Source: Rhizobium anhuiense (GTDB lineage Bacteria; Pseudomonadota; Alphaproteobacteria; Rhizobiales; Rhizobiaceae). From it: DNA of 64,000 bases. The stretch lies in the NCBI RefSeq assembly GCF_003985145.1, contig NZ_ML133521.1, positions 434,001 to 498,000 on the forward strand, in the 5' to 3' direction. The position numbers and the translations under genes are program-made. The first letter of the stretch is position 1, and each line of letters starts with the position of its first letter. The notes below the pieces were generated by a model. The model saw only the letters and a program-made list of their open reading frames with translations. It was not told where the DNA came from and did no database searches. Positions 52,734-61,847 of this stretch are shown here, one piece after another.

Positions 52734-54083
52734 TCACTCCAGCCGCAAGTTGGTCATCATCGCGAAGGTGCCATCTGGCCAGGTAAAAGCGCGAGGCTTC
52801 GCTTTCGCGCGTAAACCAGTGCCGGGGATCGGCTGATCGATCGCCAGGGTGAAGCTCTGTGCATCGACCATCTGAGTGACCGTCCGGTCGAGGAACAGCT
52901 TTCCGAGGATCATTAGGGTCGCTGTCACAAGCGATCCGAGTGGTAAGAGCGCATCGGCAGCAAGGAAAACCAGAACCGCGACGGGATAGGAAAGGTTCAC
53001 GCTGATGCCACTGGCGTCGACGCGGACGTTTCCGCCGTCCACGTAGGGTCTGAACCGGCCGTGCGCGTTGGCAAGTTGGTCAAGCTGAACCCAGTCGATT
53101 ACGGTCTCGACGACCTTCTCGCACCAGAGATTGCATGGGTCGATTGCCGTACAAATCGTTCGGGTGACCTCGTGCTCGATCTTCTCAAGTGTGGAGGATT
53201 GAACCTCTAGATTATCGAGGACAAACGCGCCTGGCTCCACGTGCATGCGGGCGTCGTGAGTGACTATGTCGCCCACGATATCACCCGCATGAGCGATCTT
53301 GAAACCTTCGAGTGCACTGCACACCGATTGGAGCACGCGGTTCATTAGATTAAGGCTCACGAAGATCCCGGTGTCGTCGGGTTGGTCGAGCGCATAGACG
53401 ACCTGCGTCGGGTCTATTGGCTCGTTCTGAACACGAAGGAGGAGTGCAAGGGCGCGTAGTCCCGCCGTAGATTGAACGATCCGGTAATCCAAGCTGACCG
53501 CTGCCGGCAGGCCTAGGACGGGGATGTCAGGCCCGACTGTCCAGCTGACCGGCATCAATCCTACGTTGCTGGCCAGCGACTTGATCGCAGCGCGTCTGGC
53601 CAGAGCGGAGATGGTCGCGAGCAGGCGGGGGGAGAAGACCGCTGTTGAATTATCGAGATTGAGCTGAAAGTCAGTGACTGAGAGCGCTCGAAGATCGAGC
53701 GCCAAATGTCGCATATCGTGGGACTGCACGAAGACGCCGGCAGCACGGACAACAAAGCGACCCGAAAGGCCTGCCGTCAGATCCGGAGTAGGGGAAGGCG
53801 TTGATCCTCCTGGCAACGCCAACAGACGGGTCTGGACGTTGGCTAAGCACGAAACGGTGAACGCCAACTCGATCTCACCGGTTGGGTGGAGAGTCACGCG
53901 CGGAAGTCGGAGTTCCGTCGCGATGAGGGCGGTCTGCTCGATGTTATAGTCGCCGAGGTGGAGTATGCGGGATAAGTCGACCCGGAAGAGGTGCGCCTGT
54001 GTCCTGGCGAAGGCCTCGACGGCGCTCTGAAGGACCTGCTCGGGGACCTGTAGCATAATACCGTAGCCGCCCGAGACGCTCAT
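52734..54083 (-). CDS. Unknown 449-residue protein, exported-cassette gene 2
   Basis: It starts with GIMLQVPEQVLQSAVEAFAR, an amphipathic helix, and continues with beta-rich segments (LRLPRVTLHPTGEIELAFTV, RVDASGISVNLSYPVAVLVF) and a hydrophobic stretch (ALLPLGSLVTATLMILGKLF). Four cysteines cluster at RTICTAIDPCNLWCEK. As in gene 3, this recalls lipid-binding TULIP folds but I cannot assign it. ATG 54083 overlaps the lipoprotein stop (ATGA). Confidence 0.6.
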   Translation of the reverse strand: MSVSGGYGIMLQVPEQVLQSAVEAFARTQAHLFRVDLSRILHLGDYNIEQTALIATELRLPRVTLHPTGEIELAFTVSCLANVQTRLLALPGGSTPSPTPDLTAGLSGRFVVRAAGVFVQSHDMRHLALDLRALSVTDFQLNLDNSTAVFSPRLLATISALARRAAIKSLASNVGLMPVSWTVGPDIPVLGLPAAVSLDYRIVQSTAGLRALALLLRVQNEPIDPTQVVYALDQPDDTGIFVSLNLMNRVLQSVCSALEGFKIAHAGDIVGDIVTHDARMHVEPGAFVLDNLEVQSSTLEKIEHEVTRTICTAIDPCNLWCEKVVETVIDWVQLDQLANAHGRFRPYVDGGNVRVDASGISVNLSYPVAVLVFLAADALLPLGSLVTATLMILGKLFLDRTVTQMVDAQSFTLAIDQPIPGTGLRAKAKPRAFTWPDGTFAMMTNLRLE

Positions 54084-54778
54084 CCTGACACCTCTGACGT
54101 ATCGACGGTCATCACATCGGGACGGAATTCATTGGGCCGGGCCTCAATCTTAATGTCGAAGGTAACCGCCTGAGCCGCTTGGGAGGCGGTTGGAGGTTGC
54201 CCCACCCTCACGAGAGTGGCTTTCACGTGCAGTTTTCCGCTGAGCTGGGCAGCCGACCTGTTAGGCCTGATGACAATCGCGAAGTCGCGACGATAGTTAG
54301 CTTCGTTGAGCGGGAAATCCGCAATGTCCGGCAGCACCTCGGGAAACCGATCTCCTGTCCGAAGACCCTTACCGCTTATTCCCTGGAGCCGCACCTCAGG
54401 AGTGCCAATGATCGGAGCGCCGTCGTTAACCACTTCAATGACGGGCACCAAGTCTCCGCTAAACTGGCGCCTCCACTCTCCCTTTTGCTTGCTCCAGCAG
54501 GCAAAACACATTGGGGAGTTCGGGCGACTGCCATTCTGGTATGCGAGGTATATGAATAGTTTCTCGTCAGCCGGCGGCTTCCCCGCCTGAGGCCTGTAAA
54601 TCACCACATTTCTCGGATGGTATATGCTGAACTGATATGAATCCAGCGGTGCCGACGCCCCGAGGCACGCGCATCCACTGAGAACCACCGCTGAAACGGC
54701 AGTAATAATCCACGCAAAGGACGCACGTAATACTTGACACGACCTGACAAGGTCGGTCGCGGGTCTCGCAACTTTCAT
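54080..54778 (-). CDS. Lipoprotein, first gene of exported cassette
   Basis: With ATG 54778 the product has 232 residues, beginning with a lipoprotein signal (SFAWIITAVSAVVLSGCAC; lipobox LSGC). The mature part (YQFSIYHPRNVVIYRP, LFIYLAYQNGSRPN, CFACWSKQKGEW) has no family I know. A longer frame from 54892 would put a non-signal extension before the hydrophobic core and was rejected. It heads a tightly packed four-gene unit. Confidence 0.68.
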   Translation of the reverse strand: MKVARPATDLVRSCQVLRASFAWIITAVSAVVLSGCACLGASAPLDSYQFSIYHPRNVVIYRPQAGKPPADEKLFIYLAYQNGSRPNSPMCFACWSKQKGEWRRQFSGDLVPVIEVVNDGAPIIGTPEVRLQGISGKGLRTGDRFPEVLPDIADFPLNEANYRRDFAIVIRPNRSAAQLSGKLHVKATLVRVGQPPTASQAAQAVTFDIKIEARPNEFRPDVMTVDTSEVSG

Positions 54779-55080
54779 TGATGCCCCCAAGTTTGTACTA
54801 CAGTTAATCTTTGACTCCTTATAAGTCAACTGAAACTGCACGCTATAAGGGCAAACTATTGGAAGAATGCGTTCTTTCCCTTTTGTTTTCATCCTTTCCC
54901 ATCAATCCCCGCACCGCGGGTCGCCCGGCGAGAGCTGGGCGGCCCGTTCACCACTAATCTTCAATGGCTCACCGATCTGACTTGTCCAGAGGATCACGGG
55001 TGCAAATCGGGTCGACCGGAGCCAGCGCCTCACGTTTTTGGGCTAGGTGAAGACTATCTCGTGATGCGAGCTTCAAGAGC

Positions 55081-55450
55081 TTCACTGATGGGCGTATGCC
55101 TTAAAAGGCAGAGCATATGGTTGGCACCCGGATCGAGCTCGAAGATCATCGGGATGTATTCCCAGTACCGGATGCTCTTTCCTGTGAGAGCACACCGGGA
55201 CCGCACGCCATTGCCCGGGTTGACTTGGTCCTGATAGCTTCCGTTGCATTGGCGTTCGCCCGAGGAGAAGCAGTCGTCTGGCTACATTGTCCTGCGGGCT
55301 CGGTGAACTTGCACTCGACGACAAGCGCAGCTGCGGAAACGGCGGCAAGTGCATCGACTTGCATGGCCTGGGCTCCTCCAAAGTTATCTACAAAAATGAG
55401 GCCTCAGACGCCGCAAACATCTACCCGACGCTCGACTTCCTGTTTCCGAG
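55081..55450 (-). pseudogene. Degenerate restriction-endonuclease-like remnant
   Basis: The minus strand contains MQVDALAAVSAAALVVECKF with TEPAGQCSQT (an E-C-K motif after a hydrophobic strand, as in PD-(D/E)xK nucleases). After a frame change it continues as QDQVNPGNGVRSRCALTGKS and IRYWEYIPMIFELDPG. It resembles a PGN_0703-type putative restriction endonuclease; an in-frame stop and a frameshift show it is dead. From 54779 to 55080 and 55451 to 55706 I see nothing further. Confidence 0.45.
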
Positions 55451-55706
55451 GGAATGGTTCTAGTGACTAGTCGACATCCCCTTAAAGCCAGAATTCCTTC
55501 ATCGCTGGCACAGCGAAAGCTTTGGAGTCAGTGCCAGGCTTGTTGCCATAGTGTTCACGTTCTGGGCTAAAGAGATCGCATAATGTATCGACGGGAACTT
55601 CTCCGGCCAGCGAATAGAAGAACGATTGCTTGCCAAGCATGTAGCTATCGCGAGTGGCTGGTCTACGGTTCGAATACTTTCAAGGCGTCGCTGTGGTCAA
55701 TAGATT

Positions 55707-56440
55707 TTAGGCGGCCCAATATGGAACGCACCGCGCGTTGCGCCTACCTTGATCGGGATCTGCGGGCGCAATGCGATCGAATTTGATCGATTCAGCGATG
55801 ATTGCCGAAACGGCCTGATATTCCTCCGGCGGGAGTGAAAAACGCTCACGAAGTGTGGCGTTACTCATGTAGTCGTGGGTGAGCCAGCGAAGGACACAAT
55901 GGAAGAAGCAAGCTCGCAGCTTTTCGGCCTTTGACATCTGAGCGAAGCTTTTCGGTGCGAATAGAACGACACGCATCGAATTTTCTGACGAGATAAAGTC
56001 GGGAGCGGGCAGATGCTGCGCTTCGATTTCAATTAGGGACTTGTCGAGACCCCTTCCGCGCTCTTCGCAGAGTCCGAACGAACGCATAGTTGCAGCGAGC
56101 TTCTCGTTTCTTGCGCGGCGCTCATCGAGGATGCGGTCGGCGCTGATCAGGGAATTGCCGGGGGTTGGTGACTTCGATGCGATTGTCGTAGATTTCGACC
56201 ACGGGACCAACACCGGTCGCCATGAAATCCTGTTGGATGAGTGCGTTCGCGATAACTTCGCGAATTGCGGTCTCAGGAAAGTGCGGCACCATCCGCCGAA
56301 CGCCATCGATGTATCGTTCTTCTTTGGGAAGGCGTTCCATCAAGAACCGCATCATTGCGGTAAAGCCGACAGCGTATCCTTTCTTGCAGAACACGTATCG
56401 ACTTGATGGGGCGTGACGCAAACGGGAATATTGCTTGCAC
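55707..56440 (-). pseudogene. AlbA/RecG-like ATP-binding regulator, broken
   Basis: Two overlapping frames give the C-terminal part of a 'putative DNA-binding, ATP-binding' protein: FPETAIREVIANALIQQDFM (the ATPase N-box of HATPase_c_4), VEIYDNRIEVTNP, then after a frame change TPGNSLISADRILDERRARN, CEERGRGLDKSLIEIEAQ and a C-terminal winged-helix-like tail (YMSNATLRERFSLPPEEYQA). The AlbA_2 DNA-binding N-terminus is missing and a frameshift lies near 56150. Confidence 0.7.
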
Positions 56441-56615
56441 AGAAATGCAAAGCGTCTGCAACAGCACCATTGACTAAGAATCAAGCGGCGGCTTTCCCTG
56501 AAATGCAGCAGTCAGGTGCAGTGGTTGTTGGCAGGGGGAAACCAGGATTTCCTGGAGGCACACAAATACCTCCCACAACAGTCGATATTAATAGGCCGTA
56601 AAACGAGGTAGTGAA

Positions 56616-56948
56616 ATGTCTGTTGATCAAACGAATGTAGTTGATGCTATCGGGATTGATAACTCCACAGGTGAGGTAGTCCTGACGATTACTGATCACC
56701 TTGATTGGACGGAAAACGGCCGTAAGCACCTTTTCCTACTGCAGGAAAAGCTCAATACCTATTTGAGCTTTGTTGAGAGCGGTGAGATCTTAGAAACATA
56801 CCCGAACGCAAAAGACAGGGCCGTTTTAATAGACATTGTAGGCAAATATCAGCTGAGCGAGCAGGCCCAAGCCTTTTATGCCCAATTTGCGCAAATCGTC
56901 GAAGGTGCCGGAATAAAATTCCGGTACCGACTGTTTAGCGGAAGTTAG
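56616..56948 (+). CDS. DUF6572-like small protein
   Basis: This 110-residue protein starts SVDQTNVVDAIGIDNSTGEV and contains LTITDHLDWTENGRKHLFLL and LQEKLNTYLSFVESGEI, the pattern of DUF6572. Function unknown; similar small genes often lie near polymorphic toxin tails and may be immunity proteins (inference). CGAGGTAG precedes the ATG. It appears intact among broken neighbours. Confidence 0.6.
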   Translation: MSVDQTNVVDAIGIDNSTGEVVLTITDHLDWTENGRKHLFLLQEKLNTYLSFVESGEILETYPNAKDRAVLIDIVGKYQLSEQAQAFYAQFAQIVEGAGIKFRYRLFSGS

Positions 56949-57049
56949 TTCTAAACACACGTCGGCGAAAAGGTCCTCGTATTTTCGGCCCTACGGCCTC
57001 AGCCGGGTGATCCGCAAGGAGGTGACGGAACCGGGTGCGACGGTGGCAA

Positions 57050-57297
57050 CGCTGCTGGCTAGAACACCTATGACGAACCGGCTGCCACCGGCCAGTCGCA
57101 CAATGCCGGCATGCTGACCAAGGCCGAGAATGACAATGCGACGGTGACTTACACCCGTTTCTACAACGGCGCCGGCGACAAGGGCATCACCAGCACGACG
57201 ATCGACGGGGTGACTAGCACGACCACGGTCGAGCACGGCCCGACCGGCAAGACCACGGCAATCGCCTATGCGCCTGCCAACATCGTCGTCGGCAAAA
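57050..57297 (+). pseudogene. Fragment of unknown repetitive protein, cut by IS
   Basis: The plus strand, after an in-frame TAG, reads NTYDEPAATGQSHNAG, then LTKAENDNATVTYTRFYNGA and ITSTTIDGVTSTTTVEHGPT, a Thr/Gly-rich sequence that resembles the repetitive part of a secreted or toxin-carrying protein. It has no start and is interrupted at about 57297, where the truncated IS3 element begins. A longer plus frame continuing into the IS is an artefact of the junction. Confidence 0.4.
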
Positions 57298-57695
57298 GGA
57301 AAATCCATCGCCCAGACGTGATTGGAATGGGTCGGCTCCGTCCGGTCGGCTCGCAGCTTCGCCTTGACCCGACGCTTGGGAACCTTGTTGCGGAGTTGCA
57401 GGTCCATCTCCTTGTAAAGACGATAGATTCGCTTCGGATTGACGGGCCACCCGTCGCGCTTGAGCAGGACATGAACGCGACGATAACCGTAACGCACCCG
57501 TGTCTGGCAGATGTCTTTGATCTTCAGCTTCAACTCGGCCTGCTCGCCGCGCCTGGACTTGTAGACATAAAGCGACCGGTCAATCTTCAGCACCGAACAT
57601 GCGCGCCGGATAGAAACCTTCCAGTCTGCCTTGATCGTGTCGACAAGCTTGCGCTTGCGGGCAGGCTTCAGAGCTTTTTTGACAGCACGTCCTGA
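57298..57695 (-). pseudogene. IS3-family transposase OrfB, truncated
   Basis: OrfB starts in the frame overlapping the end of orfA (KKALKPARKRKLVDTI) and shows the HTH_21 region (SIRRACSVLKIDRSLYVYKS, RVRYGYRRVHVLLKRDGWPV) and the first catalytic Asp block (NHVWAMDF). The second Asp and the Glu of the DDE triad are absent because the gene ends here, so it is inactive. It would be made by -1 frameshifting from orfA. Confidence 0.8.
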
Positions 57696-57934
57696 AGCAT
57701 CGCCTTGTCCAGCGACAGGTCGGCAACAATCCGCTTCAGCTTGGCGTTCTCCTCCTCGAGCTGCCGCAACCGCTTCATCTCTGACGGCATCAGACCGGCA
57801 TATTTTTTGCGCCAATTGTAGAAGGTCGCGTCCGAAATTCCTGCCTTGCGGCAGACCTCACCGATCGGCGTCCCGTCCTCTGCCTGCTTCACAACAAAGG
57901 CGATCTGCGCTTCCGAAAACTTCGAGGCCTTCAT
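57668..57934 (-). CDS. IS3-family transposase OrfA
   Basis: The 88-residue protein is HTH_Tnp_1 type: MKASKFSEAQIAFVVKQAED, GEVCRKAGISDATFYNWRKK, then a leucine-zipper-like coil (LRQLEEENAKLKRIVADL). Full length and in frame, but useless without an intact orfB. AGAGGAGAATT lies upstream of ATG 57934. Confidence 0.88.
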   Translation of the reverse strand: MKASKFSEAQIAFVVKQAEDGTPIGEVCRKAGISDATFYNWRKKYAGLMPSEMKRLRQLEEENAKLKRIVADLSLDKAMLQDVLSKKL

Positions 57935-58015
57935 CTAATTCTCCTCTTCTGCCCAACAGGGATCTTAAGTGGAAAATTCCAGTTCCAAGTGGCCTAATTT
58001 GACGGGGGCACGTCA

Positions 58016-58632
58016 CTCGCCTGCCAGCGCATACTGCAGGCGAGCAACCCGTCGTTTGCGTTCAGCGTTTTATTTCCTTGCTATGCTGTCCATCGGATCG
58101 TCGACGTTGGTAAGCTCCTTCGCCACCACACTCTACGCGTCGTCCGCCGGGAGTGCCAACCTCAGATATGACAGTGGGATGTCGTTACTCGCGAACTTCG
58201 AGACGGTCTCCGTATTTGAGAGCGAGCCACCTGCAATCTTCGCAATCAAGCTCAATGCCATCGAGTGTGACTGTCGCAGCCGCCGTGCTGCGAACAGACT
58301 GATCAACCTGGCGACACGAAGAATGGCGTTGCCAAGCAGCATCTCACATGGAGCCTGATCTACTTCAGGGCCGCCGACAGCTCGGACTATCTGCAGACTT
58401 TGCGTCCGTACTGGGCGTCAACGGGCGAAATCGGACGCCCGTTGCTCCTGAGGGCGTTCGCGATGGTCTGAAAATCGCTGAACAGCTGACAGGTGATCCC
58501 AACGTTCTGCAAGCCCTGAGGCAAGCCAAGAAGATATAGAACTGCTCCCATCCGCCGTGTACGCCTTGAAGGCGCACACCATTGACGCCGAGAGGAGTTT
58601 CGCCTATATTTCATTGAGAGATGGAGGCTGAC
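58016..58632. other. Intergenic between IS end and TacAT, nothing assigned
   Basis: A 617-bp stretch with short frames on both strands, none with a recognisable domain. The plus frame at 58348-58539 (MEPDLLQGRRQLGLSADFAS) has no clear ribosome-binding site. Probably decayed sequence plus the tacAT promoter. Confidence 0.4.
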
Positions 58633-58911
58633 ATGCCGAGTATAGCGAACGAGAACAGTGAGCGTATGAGTTTGAGGGTGCCTGCCACGGCCAAGGCTAA
58701 GCTCGTGCGCGCTGCGGCACTTCGTAATACCGATCTGACGAATTTCGTAACCCAATCCGCACTGCGAGAAGCAGAAGCTGTGATCGAAGAAGCCGAAACG
58801 ATCAAAGTGTCAGAGCGCGATCATCTTCGCATTCTTGAGCTTCTGGAAAATCCGCCCAAACCCAACGCCAAGCTGCGCGCGGCGATTGCCGGTTTGCCGG
58901 ACAGCCTATGA
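58633..58911 (+). CDS. tacA: DUF1778 antitoxin (TacA-like)
   Basis: The product has 92 residues from ATG 58633 (GGAGG at 58623-58627 favours it over ATG 58621). An N-terminal ribbon-helix-helix (ERMSLRVPATAKAKLVRAAA, then TDLTNFVTQSALREAE) is followed by a C-terminal toxin-wrapping tail ending LRAAIAGLPDSL. It represses its own promoter and neutralises the acetyltransferase encoded next, with which it overlaps by 4 bp. Confidence 0.88.
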   Translation: MPSIANENSERMSLRVPATAKAKLVRAAALRNTDLTNFVTQSALREAEAVIEEAETIKVSERDHLRILELLENPPKPNAKLRAAIAGLPDSL

Positions 58912-59435
58912 CTTTACCTGCATGGCATGAGGAACCGATCGCCAAGTCTCACGGTCGGGCGGCCTTCGATTGCGGCGACGCTCAGATGAACGAGTTCCTG
59001 CTCCGCTTTGCTCGACAAAGCCATGAGCAGAATGCCTCGAAGACCTTCTGTGCTATCGACGACGCAGTGCGCGACCGCATTCTTGGGTTCTATACAATCG
59101 CGCCTTCGGCAGTCGAGCACGCAACTGTCCCTGATGCAATGACACGCGGTCTTGCCCGCCATGATGTGCCGGGCTTCAAGCTCGCGCGATTGGCTACCGA
59201 CCGAGCGGTTTCCGGACAGGGATTGGGAGGCCAGCTCCTAGCCGCCGCAGCGCTCCGCTGCCTACGACTTGCAGGAGAGGGCGGGGGACTTCTATTGATC
59301 ATCGATGCCAAAGGCGAGCGCGCCGCCAACTGGTACGCTTCCTATGGCGCCGAACCGCTGAAGGACAAGCCGCTGACTCTCGTGATGCCGCTCATCACCT
59401 TCGCGGCCGACTTGCGGGCTAAACGTCTTCTTTGA
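58908..59435 (+). CDS. tacT: GNAT toxin (TacT-like)
   Basis: This 175-residue acetyltransferase has F-D-C-G near residue 20, FYTIAPSAVEH, KLARLATDRAVSGQGLGGQL (acetyl-CoA loop of the Q-G-x-G type) and the catalytic Tyr region NWYASYGAEPL. TacT-type toxins acetylate the amino group of aminoacyl-tRNAs and block translation. Full length, apparently functional with the antitoxin upstream. Confidence 0.88.
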   Translation: MTLPAWHEEPIAKSHGRAAFDCGDAQMNEFLLRFARQSHEQNASKTFCAIDDAVRDRILGFYTIAPSAVEHATVPDAMTRGLARHDVPGFKLARLATDRAVSGQGLGGQLLAAAALRCLRLAGEGGGLLLIIDAKGERAANWYASYGAEPLKDKPLTLVMPLITFAADLRAKRLL

Positions 59436-59539
59436 TCCCCTAAGGCGCGGGGACACGATTGATTTCCCCGAAAGCGAACTGTTGCATCATGGCGATCAGC
59501 TTAAGGACTAGCTCTACCACAATTGCCATCTGGAAAGCC

Positions 59540-60388
59540 GGGAGCCCCAGCAGCCGTCTAGAGAGGAAAGAGGCCGAAGCGGCCTTCAAGGCTCCTGTAC
59601 GAGGTCCGGCGATCGCTTCTGCTCCCAACCTCAAGTTGGTCGCCGTTGCGGCCACGGGAACCGACGTCGTCGACGTCGCCGCATGCGCACAGCGCGAAGT
59701 TACGGTCTCGAACATCCGCAACTACGCGGTCAATACGATTCCCGAACATACCTTCGCTCTAATCCTTGCGCTTCGCCGCAGTCTTCTCGCCTATCGCAAC
59801 TCGGTACAGGCCGGACGCTGGCAGGAAGCAAACCAGTTCTGCTACTTCGACTTCCCGATCAACGATCTCGCCGGTTCGACGCTCGGTGTCATCGGTGACG
59901 GTGCGCTTGGACGCACGGTGGCGGACATTGGCCGTGCCTTCGGGATGAAGGATCTCTTTTCCGACTACAAGGGCACCAAGGGAATGGGGCCGCTCATACG
60001 CCTTTCGAGGAGGTCCTCGAGGTCAGCGACATCATCACCTTGCACTCGCCGTTGATGCCTTCGACCCGCAACATGATCTCGACCGCGGAGTTCGCACAGA
60101 TGGCCAGGCGGCCGCTCTTGATCAACACCGCGCGCGGCGGTCTATTTGACGAGGCGGCGCTGGAACACGCATTGAGAACTGGACAGATCAGCGGCGCTGG
60201 CTTCGACGTCGTCACCACCGAGCCTCCGGCCCACGATCATCCTCTCATGCGCCTACTCGACCTGCCGAACTTCATCCTGACGCCGCACGTGGCGTGGGCT
60301 AGCCGCGAAGCGGTCCACTCGCTTGTCGATCAGCTGATCGACAACGTCGAGGCGTTCGAGCGCGGCGAACCGACGAACATTGTGGCCG
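59540..60388 (+). pseudogene. D-2-hydroxyacid dehydrogenase, frameshifted and truncated
   Basis: The first frame gives APNLKLVAVAATGTDVVDVA, IPEHTFALILALRRSLLAYR and AGSTLGVIGDGALGRTVADI (Rossmann G-x-G-x-x-G). Near 60000 a frameshift moves the gene to a frame with HSPLMPSTRNMI, RRPLLINTARGGLFDEAALE (catalytic Arg region), GAGFDVVTTEPP and LTPHVAWASREAV (catalytic His). The N-terminal 70 residues are unrecognisable, and the end is cut where a deaminase fragment begins. The ancestor resembled glycerate/hydroxypyruvate dehydrogenases. Confidence 0.85.
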
Positions 60389-60535
60389 CATGCAGAAATT
60401 ACGGCTCTGGACCAAGCCAAGAAAACCGGACAGTCTCCGTACCGATTGTCGGTTTCCCGCGATTTTTGTCCGGCTTGTGCCGCCCGCATCGAGCAGCTTG
60501 GTGGTACCAGATTCACGATATGCGGAGTGGTGGAA
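60389..60535 (+). pseudogene. Deaminase-fold toxin, C-terminal remnant
   Basis: The frame reads HAEITALDQAKKTGQSPYR, then SVSRDFCPACAARIEQLGG. H-A-E followed by C-P-x-C is the zinc site of nucleic-acid deaminases used as toxin tips in polymorphic toxins. The front of the protein is missing: the sequence joins the dehydrogenase remnant directly. It lies in the same frame as the next gene with no stop between. Confidence 0.55.
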
Positions 60536-60538
60536 ATG

Positions 60539-61126
60539 ATGGAAGGATTTGATGAACAGCAGTTGCTTCAGAGACTTGGACAACTCCCGTCCTATGAGCT
60601 AACCGTCCTAGCGACAGCGTGCGCCTCTCGCCAGACCGGCAATGTAATTTGGTATTGTGAAGAGTACGGTCTTGACCGATATCCCTTGGTTTCAAAATGT
60701 ATCGAAAAACTTTGGGAAGCCCCCGGCGAAAATGGGCACGGCGGCATTTGGGAGGAAGCGCTAGAAAGCATTATGGAGATGATGCCGCCGGACGATCACG
60801 TTTGGACGGTTATAGATGCCCTTGCGGAAGATGCTTTCGCATCATTGTGCTATTCGATCAGAACAAAGCTACACGCAACTGCACAAGAAGCCACTTGGGC
60901 GCTTCGCCGCGCCTACGAGGCGGCGGACCAAGCGGCTATCCATCTTTCTCGCAAGCAAGCGCATGAACTAAAAGAGCCAGAGATTTTAGCTCATCCAATT
61001 GTACAGCGTGAGTTGGTACGGCAGAAAAGGGACTACGAATTGATCTTGCAAGGACGAGTCACCGACGTGATCGCGGCGGCTTCCAGAGAACAACTAATTC
61101 AACCAGACGAGCGAGAGTTCTTTTGA
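60539..61126 (+). CDS. DUF416 (YjaG-like) protein
   Basis: The product has 195 residues; it starts MEGFDEQQLLQRLGQLPSYE and contains LATACASRQTGNVIWYCEEY, and the family is DUF416. ATG 60536 or 60539 follow a GGTGG. DUF416 proteins have no proven activity; here, directly behind a deaminase-toxin tail, an immunity role is plausible but inferred. The protein appears intact. Confidence 0.7.
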   Translation: MEGFDEQQLLQRLGQLPSYELTVLATACASRQTGNVIWYCEEYGLDRYPLVSKCIEKLWEAPGENGHGGIWEEALESIMEMMPPDDHVWTVIDALAEDAFASLCYSIRTKLHATAQEATWALRRAYEAADQAAIHLSRKQAHELKEPEILAHPIVQRELVRQKRDYELILQGRVTDVIAAASREQLIQPDEREFF

Positions 61127-61188
61127 CCTGCCACTGAAAGTTCATCAGGCCGAGTCCCGGGGGTTTTGAACCGCTTGTGATCTGAACT

Positions 61189-61250
61189 TGACGTGCCCCC
61201 GTCAAATTAGGCCACTTGGAACTGGAATTTTCCACTTATGATCCCTGTGA
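61189..61250 (+). mobile_element. Solo inverted copy of the IS3-element end
   Basis: Bases from 61189 match the terminus at 58015 in opposite orientation (TGACGTGCCCCCGTCAAATT, then GGCCACTTGG and so on) for nearly 60 bp with a few changes, ending near ATCCCTGTGATC. No transposase follows. The two ends face away from a 3.2-kb segment holding tacAT and DUF416. Confidence 0.8.
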
Positions 61251-61373
61251 TCAACTGTCTCTCGTCAGTAAGACCGTATGTCCGTCTTCGTAGCTGAGGT
61301 GGCTCGCCCTGCACTGGTCTTCCGAGGGTTGCTCGGACAGGCCGAGCCGATCCTCATCACAGGAGGACGAGCC

Positions 61374-61463
61374 GTGGCAGACTATAGAGAAGTGTTCGTA
61401 ATCGATGTTGCCAAACTAAAGAATGCGATTGCTGTCGCTGAATCCGGCCGGGAGGGAGAGATT
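61374..61463 (+). pseudogene. IS110-family transposase, N-terminal stub
   Basis: From a GTG at 61374, preceded by AGGAGG, the frame reads VADYREVFVIDVAKLKNAIA and VAESGREGEI, the RuvC-like first Asp block of IS110/IS116 transposases (D-V-A-K). Homology stops within 30 residues and no other part of the gene is present. Confidence 0.65.
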
Positions 61464-61847
61464 CCATCCGATGCATCAACCTCACCCCAGAAGCGGCTGT
61501 GGGGTGAAATAATTCGAGGCGATCGGAGCAGCCCCGGACGCACTATCGGGAATGCGGTAGCCAATCCGCGCGTCAGAGCTTGATCACCGACGTCCTTGAG
61601 TTCGGCCTCCACCCATACGCGATCATCATCATGAACAGCCGTTCGTTTGGGCGGGTCGGTTCCTCGCGCCTAAAGCATGGCAATGCGCGTCCGTCCCGGT
61701 TCTGATCTAAAAACATAGCTCAATGCCGGGACTGTTCGGTTGCTCAGTTTAGGTCGTGCTGCTTATTCATCCAGCAGGCGGTCCTAAAAGCACTATGGCG
61801 TTTGTCATTCATTTGCATTATCATTTCGCCAAAAAGTGGAGATCGCT
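61464..61847. other. Intergenic, nothing recognised
   Basis: About 380 bp between the IS110 stub and the RelB-like antitoxin. The right end is AT-rich (several CATT units before the ATG) and probably contains the antitoxin promoter and operator. Confidence 0.4.

Larger units (their letters stand above)
57298..58015 (-). mobile_element. Truncated IS3-family (IS407-like) element
   Basis: The element's left end is at 58015, reading TGACGTGCCCCCGTCAAATT on the minus strand. orfA and the first part of orfB follow, and the element stops at about 57298 in the middle of orfB's catalytic core. The same terminal sequence occurs again in inverted orientation at 61189. Confidence 0.8.

Noticed and set aside
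57111..57695. 194-codon plus-strand gene across the IS border
   Set aside because: Its second half is antisense to the IS3 transposase; only the first part is non-IS sequence.
60380..60538. Extended start of the DUF416 protein including the deaminase segment
   Set aside because: The deaminase part is a truncated toxin tail joined to another pseudogene, and DUF416 proteins normally begin at the MEGFDEQ-like segment; kept as separate entries, with the fusion noted as a possibility.
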